NCBI GenBank assembly: GCA_026713405.1 | Contig: JAPOON010000245.1 | Span: forward strand, 1 to 16,093 | Direction of reading: 5' to 3' | DNA: 16,093 nt | From: Gammaproteobacteria bacterium | Lineage (GTDB): Bacteria > Pseudomonadota > Gammaproteobacteria > Pseudomonadales > Azotimanducaceae_A | Part shown: positions 1 through 7,380 of the stretch, in pieces | How the letters are laid out: each line of letters starts with the position of its first letter | Position numbering within the stretch: position 1 is the stretch's first letter | Position numbers and translations under genes: made by a program | The notes under the pieces: model-generated | The model's input: the letters and a program-made list of their open reading frames with translations, nothing else | Database searches by the model: none | What the model was told of the DNA's origin: nothing

Positions 1-1074
1 CGTGCCGCCGTGGCCGTAGCAGGCGGGCCCCGGAATCGAGCCGGCACTGTGCGGCCCGGCCCGCACGGCGCCGTCCTCCAGCCAGGCGACGGACCCGCCG
101 CCGGTGCCGATGGTGCGGATGTCGACGGAAGACATCAGCAGGGGCAGACCGTCGAGTTCCGATTCCCGGGCCGTGTTTGCCCGGCCATCGATCACGAGGC
201 TGAGGTCGAACGATGTTCCCCCCATGTCGATGCACAACAGGTTGCCGAGACCCGTGCGCTTCGCCAGGGCGGTTCCGGCTATGGTTCCCCCGACCGGGCC
301 CGAAAGCAGGGTGAACACCGGATTCCGGCGTGCGGTTGCCGCGGATATCACGCCGCCGTTGGACTGCATGACGTGAAGCGGCGCATTCACGCCTCCGGCG
401 GCGAGCTTGACTTCGAGACTGCCGAGATAACGCTGGACGACTGGCGCGATGTAGGCGTTCATTACCGCCGATGATGCGCGTTCGTATTCGCGCCATTCGC
501 GGGCCACCTCGTGGGACAGGGATACGGAGATTCCGGGCAGCGCCGCGTGGAGGATTTCCCGGGCTTCCAGTTCGTGCTCCGGATAGGCGAAGGCGTGCAG
601 GAAGCAGACGGCGACGGCGTTGATGCCTTCGGCCTTCGCCTTTTTCACGACAGGATCGAAGTCCGTTGCACATAGCGGCTCGATGACCTCGCCGTTCCAC
701 GCGAGGCGCCCGCGGATTTCATGGACATCCCGGCGGGGCACGAGCAGTTGCGGCTTGCGGTAGCGCAATTCGTAGAGCGAGCGGCGATTGCCCCGCGCGA
801 TGGTGTAACCGTCGCGATGGCCGGCAGTGGCTAGCAGCAGCACTCGTTCGCCCTTGCGTTCCAGAAACGCGTTCAACCCGACGGTTGTTCCGTGGACAAA
901 GAACTCGACGCCGGAAGGATCGCTCAAGAGGGCGCCGAGAGCGGCGACGACGCCGTGGGCCGGGTCCTGGGGCGTGGTCGGCACCTTGCCGACGAAGACG
1001 GGACCCTCCGAGGGGTCAATCACAAGGTCCGTAAACGTTCCGCCGATGTCAGCGGAAACACGGTATCGGGCCAT
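1..1074 (-). CDS. Hydantoinase/oxoprolinase A subunit (HyuA-like), 3' end beyond window
   Basis: The 358 visible residues are the N-terminal part of a HyuA family protein (full members run to about 690 residues). The family hydrolyses cyclic amides with ATP (5-oxoprolinase, N-methylhydantoinase) and also includes acetone/acetophenone carboxylase subunits, so the substrate is open. Visible motifs are the N-terminal nucleotide-binding signature DIGGTFTD (residues 9-16), HGTTVGLNA (about 59), LLSGPVGG, DMGGTSFDVS (about 281) and TIGTGGGSVAW (about 320), in the family order (Hydant_A_N then Hydantoinase_A). The ATG at 1074 is chosen because GGAG lies 7 nt upstream and a stop in this frame lies shortly before it. 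A GTG directly precedes the ATG. A HyuB partner would be expected further left, outside the window. The gene is divergent from a TonB-dependent receptor across an AT-rich promoter island, which suggests shared control. The missing end is only the window edge. Family call is secure; the reaction is not. Confidence 0.93.
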   Translation of the reverse strand, partial: MARYRVSADIGGTFTDLVIDPSEGPVFVGKVPTTPQDPAHGVVAALGALLSDPSGVEFFVHGTTVGLNAFLERKGERVLLLATAGHRDGYTIARGNRRSLYELRYRKPQLLVPRRDVHEIRGRLAWNGEVIEPLCATDFDPVVKKAKAEGINAVAVCFLHAFAYPEHELEAREILHAALPGISVSLSHEVAREWREYERASSAVMNAYIAPVVQRYLGSLEVKLAAGGVNAPLHVMQSNGGVISAATARRNPVFTLLSGPVGGTIAGTALAKRTGLGNLLCIDMGGTSFDLSLVIDGRANTARESELDGLPLLMSSVDIRTIGTGGGSVAWLEDGAVRAGPHSAGSIPGPACYGHGGT

Positions 1075-1180
1075 CACGCGGCTCCGGGCGGTCTTTATCT
1101 TCTCAAGGGCCGTACTCCTGCCTCGGAGCCAGATCGGTTGCCTTGATTCCAGTCTGCAACATCACTACTGATTACGACTA

Positions 1181-1197
1181 TATCAAAATATTTGATA
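1181..1197. promoter_or_regulatory. Palindromic operator candidate (7-3-7 inverted repeat)
   Basis: TATCAAA-ATA-TTTGATA is a perfect inverted repeat with 7-bp arms and a 3-bp spacer. It sits in a 60-bp stretch (1171-1230) of about 22% GC inside otherwise GC-rich DNA. Its right arm contains the -35 box of the receptor promoter, so a bound protein would block RNA polymerase. The sequence AAAATATTT recurs at 1185-1193 and 1202-1210, 17 bp apart. The XRE-cupin regulator encoded at 3482-4066 is the obvious candidate ligand; that link is inferred from proximity. Confidence 0.6.
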
Positions 1198-1220
1198 ATA
1201 GAAAATATTTTTGCTATACA
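1192..1220 (+). promoter_or_regulatory. Sigma70-type promoter of the first TonB-dependent receptor
   Basis: TTGATA (1192-1197), a 17-bp spacer and TATACA (1215-1220) match the -35/-10 consensus well and sit in an AT-rich island. Transcription would begin near 1227, just upstream of the AGGAG at 1244-1248 and the ATG at 1255. A weaker divergent pair for hyuA can be drawn on the other strand (TTTTCT at 1205-1200, TATAGT at 1182-1177, 17-bp spacer), which would place the palindrome between the two promoters' elements. Confidence 0.65.
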
Positions 1221-1254
1221 GATTGTAGACATCCAAAACCGCCAGGAGAGGCAC

Positions 1255-3456
1255 ATGTGGTACCTGTTTGGACACCGGTTGCCGGTGGGAGTTCTGGTCT
1301 TGACAGGCTTCAGCATCTCACCCTTCACAGCCGCCGATACCGAAACGCGGGCTGCCGGCCCGGTGGAAGAAATCATCGTAACCGCCCGTTTGCGCAACGA
1401 AAGCCTGGCGGAAGTTCCCGTCACCGTGAATGCATTCTCGCGCCAGGACATCGAGGATGCCGGTATCAGGCGTCCCAACGACTATCTGTCCCTGGTTCCC
1501 AACGTGACACTGGTGGAGGCGCAGAATGCGGGTACGACCTTCCTGACCATCCGGGGCATCACCCAGGTCCGCAACAACGAGCCCCCGGTCGCGGTCGCGG
1601 TGGACGGCATGCTGCAGACAAGCCCGAACCAGTTCAACCAGGCGCTACTCGACATGGAGCAGATCGAGGTGCTCAAGGGACCTCAGGGCGCCCTTTACGG
1701 CCGCAACGCCATTGGCGGCGCCATCAACATAACGACCAGGGGTCCCAGTGACGAATTCTCCGGGCGCGTACAGGTGGGCGCCGGCAACGGTGAGCGGTTC
1801 GAAGGCCGGGCGTCCTTCGCCGGCCCGCTGGCCGTGGGCAAAGCCTGGTATCGCATCGCCGCAGGCTGGGTGGACCGCGACGGGTATCTCGAAAACGTCT
1901 ACCTGGGCGGCCATGTCGACCCCCTCAAGGACAAGAGCATCCAGTTGCGTCTTGACTGGCTGATGAGCGAGGCGTGGACCACGGACTTCAGGCTGTATGC
2001 AGCCAACACGAAGGGCGGTTCGCTCAACTACAACTGGCAGGCGTTCGATTACGAACTCGATGCCTTCACCTTCGCGGCGGGGGATGCCAACAACACCGAC
2101 TTGATCTACGAGCAGAACAACCGGGGCAGAAACGACCGCGATGTCCTGGAAGCGGCGTGGAAACTGGAGCACGAAGCCTCCTGGGGAACGGCGACTTCCA
2201 TCACGTCCTTCAACCGGCTCGAGGAGTGGTACGGTTCCGACCAGGCACCCTACAGCGAAAGCCTGACGCAGTACCCGTTCGGCCCCGGAATTCCGTTCGA
2301 CGGCATCGCGCAGCAGTATTGGGACGTCGATGCCTTCAGCCAGGAGTTGCGCCTGACTTCCCGGGACGAACAGCCCCTGCGCTGGCTATTCGGCGCCTAC
2401 TACGTGGGAACCGACCGTTTCATTTCCTCGCCCGTCATCGACGATGACGGCAGCGGCATTGTCCGCGTGGAGCGCCGTCCAACCGGGGCGGGGCAGCCGG
2501 CCACGTTTTCTTTCCTTGCCGACGACAACGACAACACCGCGTTCGCGGTATTCGGGCAACTGAACTACGACGTTACCGACAGCTTCGAAGCTTCCGTCGC
2601 CTTCCGCTACGACAAGGACGAGCGCATTCAGACCACGTCGTCCTTCCACACCGGAGGCGCCCCGAACGAGCGGCGCAAGGAGACCTTCGACAAGCTGCAG
2701 CCGAAAGTCACGCTGCGCTATAGCCTCTCCGAGAGCGCCAACCTGTTCGCCTCCTACAGCGAAGGCTTCCGCAGCGGCCAGTTCAACCAGTCCGGCACCG
2801 CGGCCGCCGCCGTTGCGGCGGGCGTCAACGGCGTGTTCGACGTGGTGGGGCAGGAGGAGACGCGGGCGTTCGAGATCGGCTTCAAGGGGCGGATGCTGGA
2901 CGGCCTTGCCAATGTCAATGTCTCGCTGTTCACCACCGACGTGGACGGACAGCAGTATTTCCTGTTTTTCGCGCCGACCAGTTCCCAGGTGCTCGCCGGC
3001 ATCGACCGGGTCGACCTGGTCGGCGGCGAGGTCGAATTCTCCGCAGCCGTGGCCGACGGCCTTGAAATTTACGCAGCCTACGGGTTTACCGACAGCGAGA
3101 TCGATGAGTACAACGTGCAACCGGCTTACGAGGGCAACAAGGCCCCCTACGTGCCGCGCGACACCATCAACCTGGGCTTTCAATATCGTGCTCCCGTGGC
3201 GGGAACCCTGAACGTCCTGGTGCGAGGAGACTACGAGCGGCGGGGCAGGCAGTTCTGGGACCCGGACAACTCGACGGCGCGCAAGGCCGTCAGTCTCGTC
3301 AACGTCCGAGCGGGCCTGGAAGGCGAGCGCTGGTCGCTGATTGCCTGGTCGAAGAATCTCCTGGACGAGAAGTATCTTGCCGAATACGTGCTGGGCGGCT
3401 TCGTACACCTCGCCGAGCCGCGTTCCTACGGCTTTGAATTAACGTACAATTTCTGA
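1255..3456 (+). CDS. TonB-dependent outer membrane receptor (1)
   Basis: This 733-residue protein is a TonB-dependent receptor, an outer-membrane beta-barrel that imports scarce ligands using energy passed on by TonB. A short signal peptide (about residues 1-27) is followed by a TonB box, VEEIIVTA (37-44). The plug domain follows, with the typical IRGITQVRN and MEQIEVLKGPQGALYGRNAI segments leading into GGAINI. The rest is a barrel of alternating strands ending in an aromatic-rich strand with C-terminal Phe (FELTYNF), the usual assembly signal. The ATG at 1255 is preferred: AGGAG lies 6 nt upstream, and the longer in-frame start at 1192 lies inside the -35 box. The XRE-cupin regulator starts 25 bp downstream, so the two are probably co-transcribed. 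The barrel resembles the large receptor group of marine and environmental proteobacteria; the ligand is unknown. The neighbouring hyuA hints at a small cyclic amide or amino-acid derivative, but this is inference. Confidence 0.95.
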   Translation: MWYLFGHRLPVGVLVLTGFSISPFTAADTETRAAGPVEEIIVTARLRNESLAEVPVTVNAFSRQDIEDAGIRRPNDYLSLVPNVTLVEAQNAGTTFLTIRGITQVRNNEPPVAVAVDGMLQTSPNQFNQALLDMEQIEVLKGPQGALYGRNAIGGAINITTRGPSDEFSGRVQVGAGNGERFEGRASFAGPLAVGKAWYRIAAGWVDRDGYLENVYLGGHVDPLKDKSIQLRLDWLMSEAWTTDFRLYAANTKGGSLNYNWQAFDYELDAFTFAAGDANNTDLIYEQNNRGRNDRDVLEAAWKLEHEASWGTATSITSFNRLEEWYGSDQAPYSESLTQYPFGPGIPFDGIAQQYWDVDAFSQELRLTSRDEQPLRWLFGAYYVGTDRFISSPVIDDDGSGIVRVERRPTGAGQPATFSFLADDNDNTAFAVFGQLNYDVTDSFEASVAFRYDKDERIQTTSSFHTGGAPNERRKETFDKLQPKVTLRYSLSESANLFASYSEGFRSGQFNQSGTAAAAVAAGVNGVFDVVGQEETRAFEIGFKGRMLDGLANVNVSLFTTDVDGQQYFLFFAPTSSQVLAGIDRVDLVGGEVEFSAAVADGLEIYAAYGFTDSEIDEYNVQPAYEGNKAPYVPRDTINLGFQYRAPVAGTLNVLVRGDYERRGRQFWDPDNSTARKAVSLVNVRAGLEGERWSLIAWSKNLLDEKYLAEYVLGGFVHLAEPRSYGFELTYNF

Positions 3457-3481
3457 AATTTCCAAGCGACCGGACAGCGCC

Positions 3482-4066
3482 ATGTTGCATCGTGAAAAGG
3501 CCGGAGGCGGGCGGGCAAGGTTCGCCACCGGCCAGACCATCAGGGCGAGGCGGCAGGAACTGGGCCTTACCCTGCAGGCTCTTGCGGACAAGTCCGGGCT
3601 CTCCCCTGCGTTCATTTCCCAGGTCGAGCGCAACCAGGCCAGCGCGTCGATGGTCTCGCTCATGAACCTGGCCCAGGCGCTGGACGTGAGCGTCACGACG
3701 TTCATGGAACTTCCCCTGGGCGAAGCCCCGGTCAGAAGGCGTTCCACTCCGCATTTCATCGAGATCGAATCGCCCGTGCAGTACATCCAGCTCAGCGCCG
3801 GCATGCAGTTTCAGCAGATGGATGCCGTGCTGATGATCATTCCGCCCGGGCATGTCTTTCCAGTGGACCAGCGCGAGGGAGAAGATTTTCTTTACGTGCT
3901 CAAGGGAGAGCTATACACCGAACTGGGGTCGTTGAAGGAAACCCTGCGTGAAGGCGACAGCACCCACTTCAACTCCCGCACCCCCCACACCGCCAGGAAT
4001 CTCACCGACAAGGAGGTGGTACTGCTCTATGTGGGCACGCCGAGCGTGTTTCGGTTGGAGCAATAA
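3482..4066 (+). CDS. XRE-family HTH regulator with C-terminal cupin sensor domain
   Basis: The 194-residue protein has an XRE helix-turn-helix at about residues 18-75 (TIRARRQELGLTLQALADKS, then GLSPAFISQVERNQASAS) and a cupin_2 barrel at about 115-185. The second cupin motif GDSTHFNSRTPHTARN is present with His169 and Asn173. The first motif has VDQ where metal-binding cupins carry HxH, so this cupin probably senses a small molecule rather than catalysing a reaction. Regulators of this build commonly control adjacent transport and catabolism genes for amino acids, polyamines or related compounds. The ATG at 3482 has only a weak upstream GGA, and the gene follows the receptor by 25 bp, so translation may depend on the preceding gene. 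The palindrome at 1181-1197 is its likely operator, which would make the receptor-regulator unit autoregulated. Domain call is strong; target and ligand are inferred. Confidence 0.93.
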   Translation: MLHREKAGGGRARFATGQTIRARRQELGLTLQALADKSGLSPAFISQVERNQASASMVSLMNLAQALDVSVTTFMELPLGEAPVRRRSTPHFIEIESPVQYIQLSAGMQFQQMDAVLMIIPPGHVFPVDQREGEDFLYVLKGELYTELGSLKETLREGDSTHFNSRTPHTARNLTDKEVVLLYVGTPSVFRLEQ

Positions 4067-4088
4067 CAACTCCATGGAGGCTTTTCCG

Positions 4089-4388
4089 ATGGGCCGCCGG
4101 GGAGCCGATGAACGCCTGGAATCGAAGCGGACATTCGTGGTGAACGGAGTCACCCTGGAGATTGGCACGGGGTTCCTGAAAGCCGGTTCGCGCATGCCGG
4201 ATCAAGGCGAGTCACGGCATCCGAAACGGGAGATCACGTTGATCCTCGAGGGCGAGATCAGCACGACTTCCGGGAACAGGACCAGGGTTCTTGGCACTGG
4301 CGACATAGTCACCATCCCGCCGGGACAGGAACAGCACACCGTCGTGCACCGGGACACCAGGCTGCTCTGGATGTTCTTCGGAACCTGA
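4089..4388 (+). CDS. Small stand-alone cupin-domain protein
   Basis: This 99-residue protein is a single cupin barrel. Cupin motif 1 is seen in degenerate form (GESRHPKREITLILEGE, one His instead of HxH) and motif 2 as GDIVTIPPGQEQHTV, so His and Glu ligands for a metal are partly kept. The ATG at 4089 is favoured over the in-frame ATG at 4074 because GGAGG (4076-4080) lies 8 nt before it; that sequence overlaps the earlier ATG. It starts 22 bp after the XRE-cupin gene and is probably in the same operon. It may bind or modify the imported compound, isomerise it, or act as an accessory sensor. No specific enzyme signature is visible, so no reaction is assigned. There is no signal peptide, so it should be cytoplasmic. 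Confidence 0.82.
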   Translation: MGRRGADERLESKRTFVVNGVTLEIGTGFLKAGSRMPDQGESRHPKREITLILEGEISTTSGNRTRVLGTGDIVTIPPGQEQHTVVHRDTRLLWMFFGT

Positions 4389-4723
4389 TGCCGGCCGGTG
4401 GGTGTATCTCGCTACTTTGCGCACCCGCACTGGCAGGCCGGCGCTTCGGCACCGCGTCAAGTTGCGGATGTCGCAAACCGCGTAATTCATGGCGCTTGAA
4501 TTCACACGAGGCGGCGCGAAGCGGGGCATCCGGAACGTACAATTCCAATTGAACTGCGGCGGTCGCTGACGTAGCATTTTCGGTTTCGTCGATTCCCGCA
4601 TGGCCGAGGCAGCGGTGCTGCCCATTGTTTTCCGCCTGCATATCTTCCGCTTGCGTTTCTGCAGACGAGGTGACCGACTTCGAAAGCTCAGTTTCAGTGT
4701 CTGCCCCTGGCGAAGGGGAGCAA
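4389..4723. other. 335-bp intergenic region upstream of second receptor
   Basis: No convincing gene is seen here. It holds an inverted repeat AATTCA-N7-TGAATT (4484-4502), a second one CAATT-CC-AATTG (4540-4551), and a promoter-like pair at 4549-4577. No terminator with a T-run is visible after the small cupin gene. The frame of the downstream receptor stays open back to 4625 through non-ATG codons, so part of this stretch could be coding if an earlier start is used. Confidence 0.5.
4549..4577 (+). promoter_or_regulatory. Candidate promoter of the second receptor with overlapping inverted repeat
   Basis: TTGAAC (4549-4554), a 17-bp spacer and TAGCAT (4572-4577) give a moderate sigma70-like match (4 of 6 in each box). 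The inverted repeat CAATT-CC-AATTG at 4540-4551 overlaps the -35 box and could be an operator. It does not resemble the palindrome at 1181-1197, so the two receptors may have separate regulators. Confidence 0.35.
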
Positions 4724-7219
4724 TTGATCGACCGACCGAACATCCGTTCGGCTGGCCGGGGAGTTCGCCGCTGGTTGGCGGTGTTGCCGCTGGCTGTCAT
4801 CCTCACCGGACCCGGCGCAGCGGCGGACGAGAGCGATCCGCACGATCACGAGATCGAAGAAATCGTCGTTACCGCCGATCTCGGCAGCATGCCCGGCAGC
4901 GACGTCCGGTCGATCTTCGGATTCGACAAGTCGATACTGGAAACGCCGCGCTCGGCTTCGTCCATCAGCGAAGAGATGATGAGCCGTTTCATCATCAGGG
5001 ACATCGACGAGTTGATTGCGCTCGCGCCGGGCAGCTTCACCCAGTCGTTCTTCGGCGTAGCCGGCACGCTGGATATCCGCGGAACGCCGGGCGAGACCTA
5101 TTTCCGGGGCATTCGCCGCCTCGACAACCCGGGCAACTACCCGACGCCGATCGCCGCGTCGCACCGGGTGGATATCGTCCGCGGCCCCGCATCGCCCATA
5201 CACGGCCCCTCCAAGATCGGCGGATACATCAACTTCGACCCGAAATCGGCGCACGTCGGCGCGGGCCAGGACACCGTCTCCGGGTCGGTCGGCCTGGAAG
5301 CGGGTTCCTGGGACAGGCGGGTCGGCACCGCCGAGATCAGCGGGCCCGGCAGGCTGGGCGGCCGGGAATTCGGCTATCACCTGTATGCGGAACTCGAGGA
5401 CTCGGACAGCTACTACCGGAGCCTCACCACCGACCAGACCATAGTGCAGGCATCCTTCGACCTGCACGTCGACCGGGTGGAAATCCAGTTCGGCGGCATG
5501 TACCACGACTTCGACGGCGCCGAGAACGCTGGCTGGAACCGCATCACGCAGGAACTGATCGATGACGGCACTTATGTTACCGGCGACCCGCTGCCCCTCG
5601 ATACGGACGGCGACGGCTACATTTCCCACCAGGAATTCGATGTCACCGGTGACGGTTTTACCGACCTGAGTCCGTTTGCCGCCGGGTTGACACCGGGTAC
5701 CCAGGCTCCGCTTAATCCCGAGGGGCCCTTTCCCGGCTCATGCCGCATCGGCAGCACCCTGGTGTTCGGCTGCGAGCCGCGTTACCTGGCACTGGTGAAT
5801 CCGGGCACTGCCAGCATCCGTGGCAGCCAGGTGGTGATCGACCCGGACGACTTACAGACTTCGGAAGTGGTAACCCTCTATTTCGATGTCATATTCGAGA
5901 CGGACGACGGTTGGGAATGGCGCAACCAGATGTTCTTCGAGACGTACGACGTCGTCACCGAGGTCGCCTACGGTTTCTCCCAGCTTCACGACTCCTGGGT
6001 GTTCGAGGACAAATTCGTCCTGTCGAGACGTTTCGAATGGGACGAGGGGGGCATGGCGCTGCAGGTCTCCCCGTCGATACGGTTCACCGACTTCGAGCAC
6101 GGCGACGACTACACCAACGAGTATTTCGACCGCCGCGACCTCACCCGCCCCGCCAGTTCCCTGGACCGGCGCCTGCTGTCGACGCAGATCGATGCCGACT
6201 ACACCGACTACTTCATCGGCGACTATCTCGACCTGGGTTTTGCGGTCATGGCCGATGTCGACTGGCATGGTTTCAATGTCGTGGCCGGAGCGCGCTACGA
6301 CGTCATCGACATGAAGAGCCGGCAGCCCGTGGAGAAACTGCTGTTGCCGAGTTCGCGGAACTTCTGCCTGGATGCCTCCTGCACGGTGCTGGACGCCGAG
6401 GACGAAGTCGAGGGCGTATCCTGGACCCTGAGCCTGAGCTACGCCACAGGGTTCGGGCTGCGTCCCTACTTCACCGCATCGAGGCAGGCAACCGTCATTG
6501 CAGGGCAGGGCGCGGACCTGACAACCTTCAACATCGCCGGGGGCCGCGCATTCGACGAGTCCAAGCTGCTTGAATTCGGGCTCAAGGGCAGCCTCTTCGA
6601 CGATCTTTTCTATTTTGCGCTGGCGGTCTACGAGCAGGAACGGGTGGATTTCTCCGCCCAGCAGATCGTCACCAACCAGGCCACCAAGACGGAAGGGTTG
6701 GAGTTCGAACTGCGGTGGCTGGTCAACGACCGGCTGCTGCTGAGTTTCGGTTACTCGGACATCGAGGTCGTGAACCTCAATACCCTGGACCAGGGAGGGC
6801 GCTTCAGCTTTATCGGCGCCGACGACGTTCCCGGCATTCCGCGGGGCGGCATCTACGGGGGCGCCCTGGCAGGCGTGCTGGTTCCTGAAAGGCTGGATGC
6901 CCGCCGTACCGGAATCCCCGAACACATCTGGTCGGTGACGGGCACCTATGACTTCGGCCGCGGCCTCGCCGCCAGCGTCAGCCTGGTGGACGTCGACTCT
7001 ACCCATTCGGGGTTTACCAAGCGGGTGAAACTGCCGGCGTACACCCTCGTCAATGCCGGGCTGGTCTACGAACAGGGCAACTGGCTGATCAGCGCAGCGG
7101 CCAAGAACCTGACGGACGAACGATACTTCAGGTCCAATTTTCCCAACCTGTTCGGGGGCGTTGTCGTACTCCCCGAGCTACCGCGCAACTATGCGGTTCG
7201 CGTTCAATACAAATGGTGA
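4724..7219 (+). CDS. TonB-dependent outer membrane receptor (2) with EF-hand loop
   Basis: This is a TonB-dependent receptor of about 831 residues, not closely like its neighbour. The chosen start is a TTG with AAGG 7 nt upstream. It gives an Arg-containing n-region and a hydrophobic stretch (about 18-34, ending GPGAAA) typical of a signal peptide. No ATG lies between the upstream stop and the TonB box; GTG at 4697 or 4670 and TTG at 4625 are alternatives, so the start is uncertain. The TonB box is IEEIVVTA (44-51). The plug follows with TPGETYFRGIRRLD-like and HRVDIVRGPASPIHGPSKIGG segments, and the barrel ends NYAVRVQYKW. The region at residues 293-305, expected in a surface loop, reads DTDGDGYISHQEF, a canonical EF-hand calcium loop. 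Cys340/Cys350 and Cys548/Cys553 are close pairs suited to disulfides. The ligand is unknown; it could be a metal chelate, a carbohydrate or a compound that needs calcium for binding. Confidence 0.93.
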   Translation: MIDRPNIRSAGRGVRRWLAVLPLAVILTGPGAAADESDPHDHEIEEIVVTADLGSMPGSDVRSIFGFDKSILETPRSASSISEEMMSRFIIRDIDELIALAPGSFTQSFFGVAGTLDIRGTPGETYFRGIRRLDNPGNYPTPIAASHRVDIVRGPASPIHGPSKIGGYINFDPKSAHVGAGQDTVSGSVGLEAGSWDRRVGTAEISGPGRLGGREFGYHLYAELEDSDSYYRSLTTDQTIVQASFDLHVDRVEIQFGGMYHDFDGAENAGWNRITQELIDDGTYVTGDPLPLDTDGDGYISHQEFDVTGDGFTDLSPFAAGLTPGTQAPLNPEGPFPGSCRIGSTLVFGCEPRYLALVNPGTASIRGSQVVIDPDDLQTSEVVTLYFDVIFETDDGWEWRNQMFFETYDVVTEVAYGFSQLHDSWVFEDKFVLSRRFEWDEGGMALQVSPSIRFTDFEHGDDYTNEYFDRRDLTRPASSLDRRLLSTQIDADYTDYFIGDYLDLGFAVMADVDWHGFNVVAGARYDVIDMKSRQPVEKLLLPSSRNFCLDASCTVLDAEDEVEGVSWTLSLSYATGFGLRPYFTASRQATVIAGQGADLTTFNIAGGRAFDESKLLEFGLKGSLFDDLFYFALAVYEQERVDFSAQQIVTNQATKTEGLEFELRWLVNDRLLLSFGYSDIEVVNLNTLDQGGRFSFIGADDVPGIPRGGIYGGALAGVLVPERLDARRTGIPEHIWSVTGTYDFGRGLAASVSLVDVDSTHSGFTKRVKLPAYTLVNAGLVYEQGNWLISAAAKNLTDERYFRSNFPNLFGGVVVLPELPRNYAVRVQYKW
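5600..5665 (+). other. EF-hand calcium-binding loop (plus degenerate second copy) within receptor 2
   Basis: DTDGDGYISHQEF (5600-5638) has Asp at positions 1, 3 and 5, Gly at 6, Ile at 8 and Glu at 12, matching the canonical 12-residue EF-hand loop. It is directly followed by DVTGDGFTD (5639-5665), a degenerate second loop lacking the acid at position 3, in an arrangement reminiscent of paired EF-hand or dockerin-like calcium motifs. It is an insertion between barrel strands, most likely facing the cell exterior. Confidence 0.8.
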
Positions 7220-7272
7220 AGACCTCGAACGGCCGGAATGCCCCGGCACCGGACCGGCACGGCGATTGAGCG

Positions 7273-7286
7273 CGCTTCCCGAAGCG
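7273..7286. repeat. Short inverted repeat between receptor 2 and the GST gene
   Basis: CGCTTC-CC-GAAGCG can form a short hairpin (realistically 5 bp with a 4-nt loop). No T-run follows, so it is at best a weak terminator for the receptor transcript. No convincing promoter was found in the 161-bp gap, so the GST gene may also be read from upstream. Confidence 0.25.
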
Positions 7287-7380
7287 GGTTAAGGTAGCTT
7301 CTCAACTCTTGCAATGCGTCTCTCGGGAGCGTCCCGTCGGGCGCGCTCGTTTGGGCAGACAGCAGCGACCGGAGAAATCG

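Noticed and set aside
827..1171. Plus-strand open frame over the 5' end of hyuA
   Set aside because: hyuA on the minus strand carries the conserved DIGGTFTD start here; the plus frame has no recognisable features.
1192..1254. Upstream ATG at 1192 as start of receptor 1
   Set aside because: It lies inside the promoter -35 box and has no ribosome site; ATG 1255 has AGGAG 6 nt upstream and starts a signal peptide.
2386..3408. 340-residue minus-strand open frame opposite receptor 1
   Set aside because: Same reasoning: antisense shadow of a TonB-dependent receptor barrel.
5852..7006. 384-residue minus-strand open frame opposite receptor 2
   Set aside because: The receptor on the plus strand has clear plug and barrel features across this span; the reverse frame shows no domain and no ribosome site.
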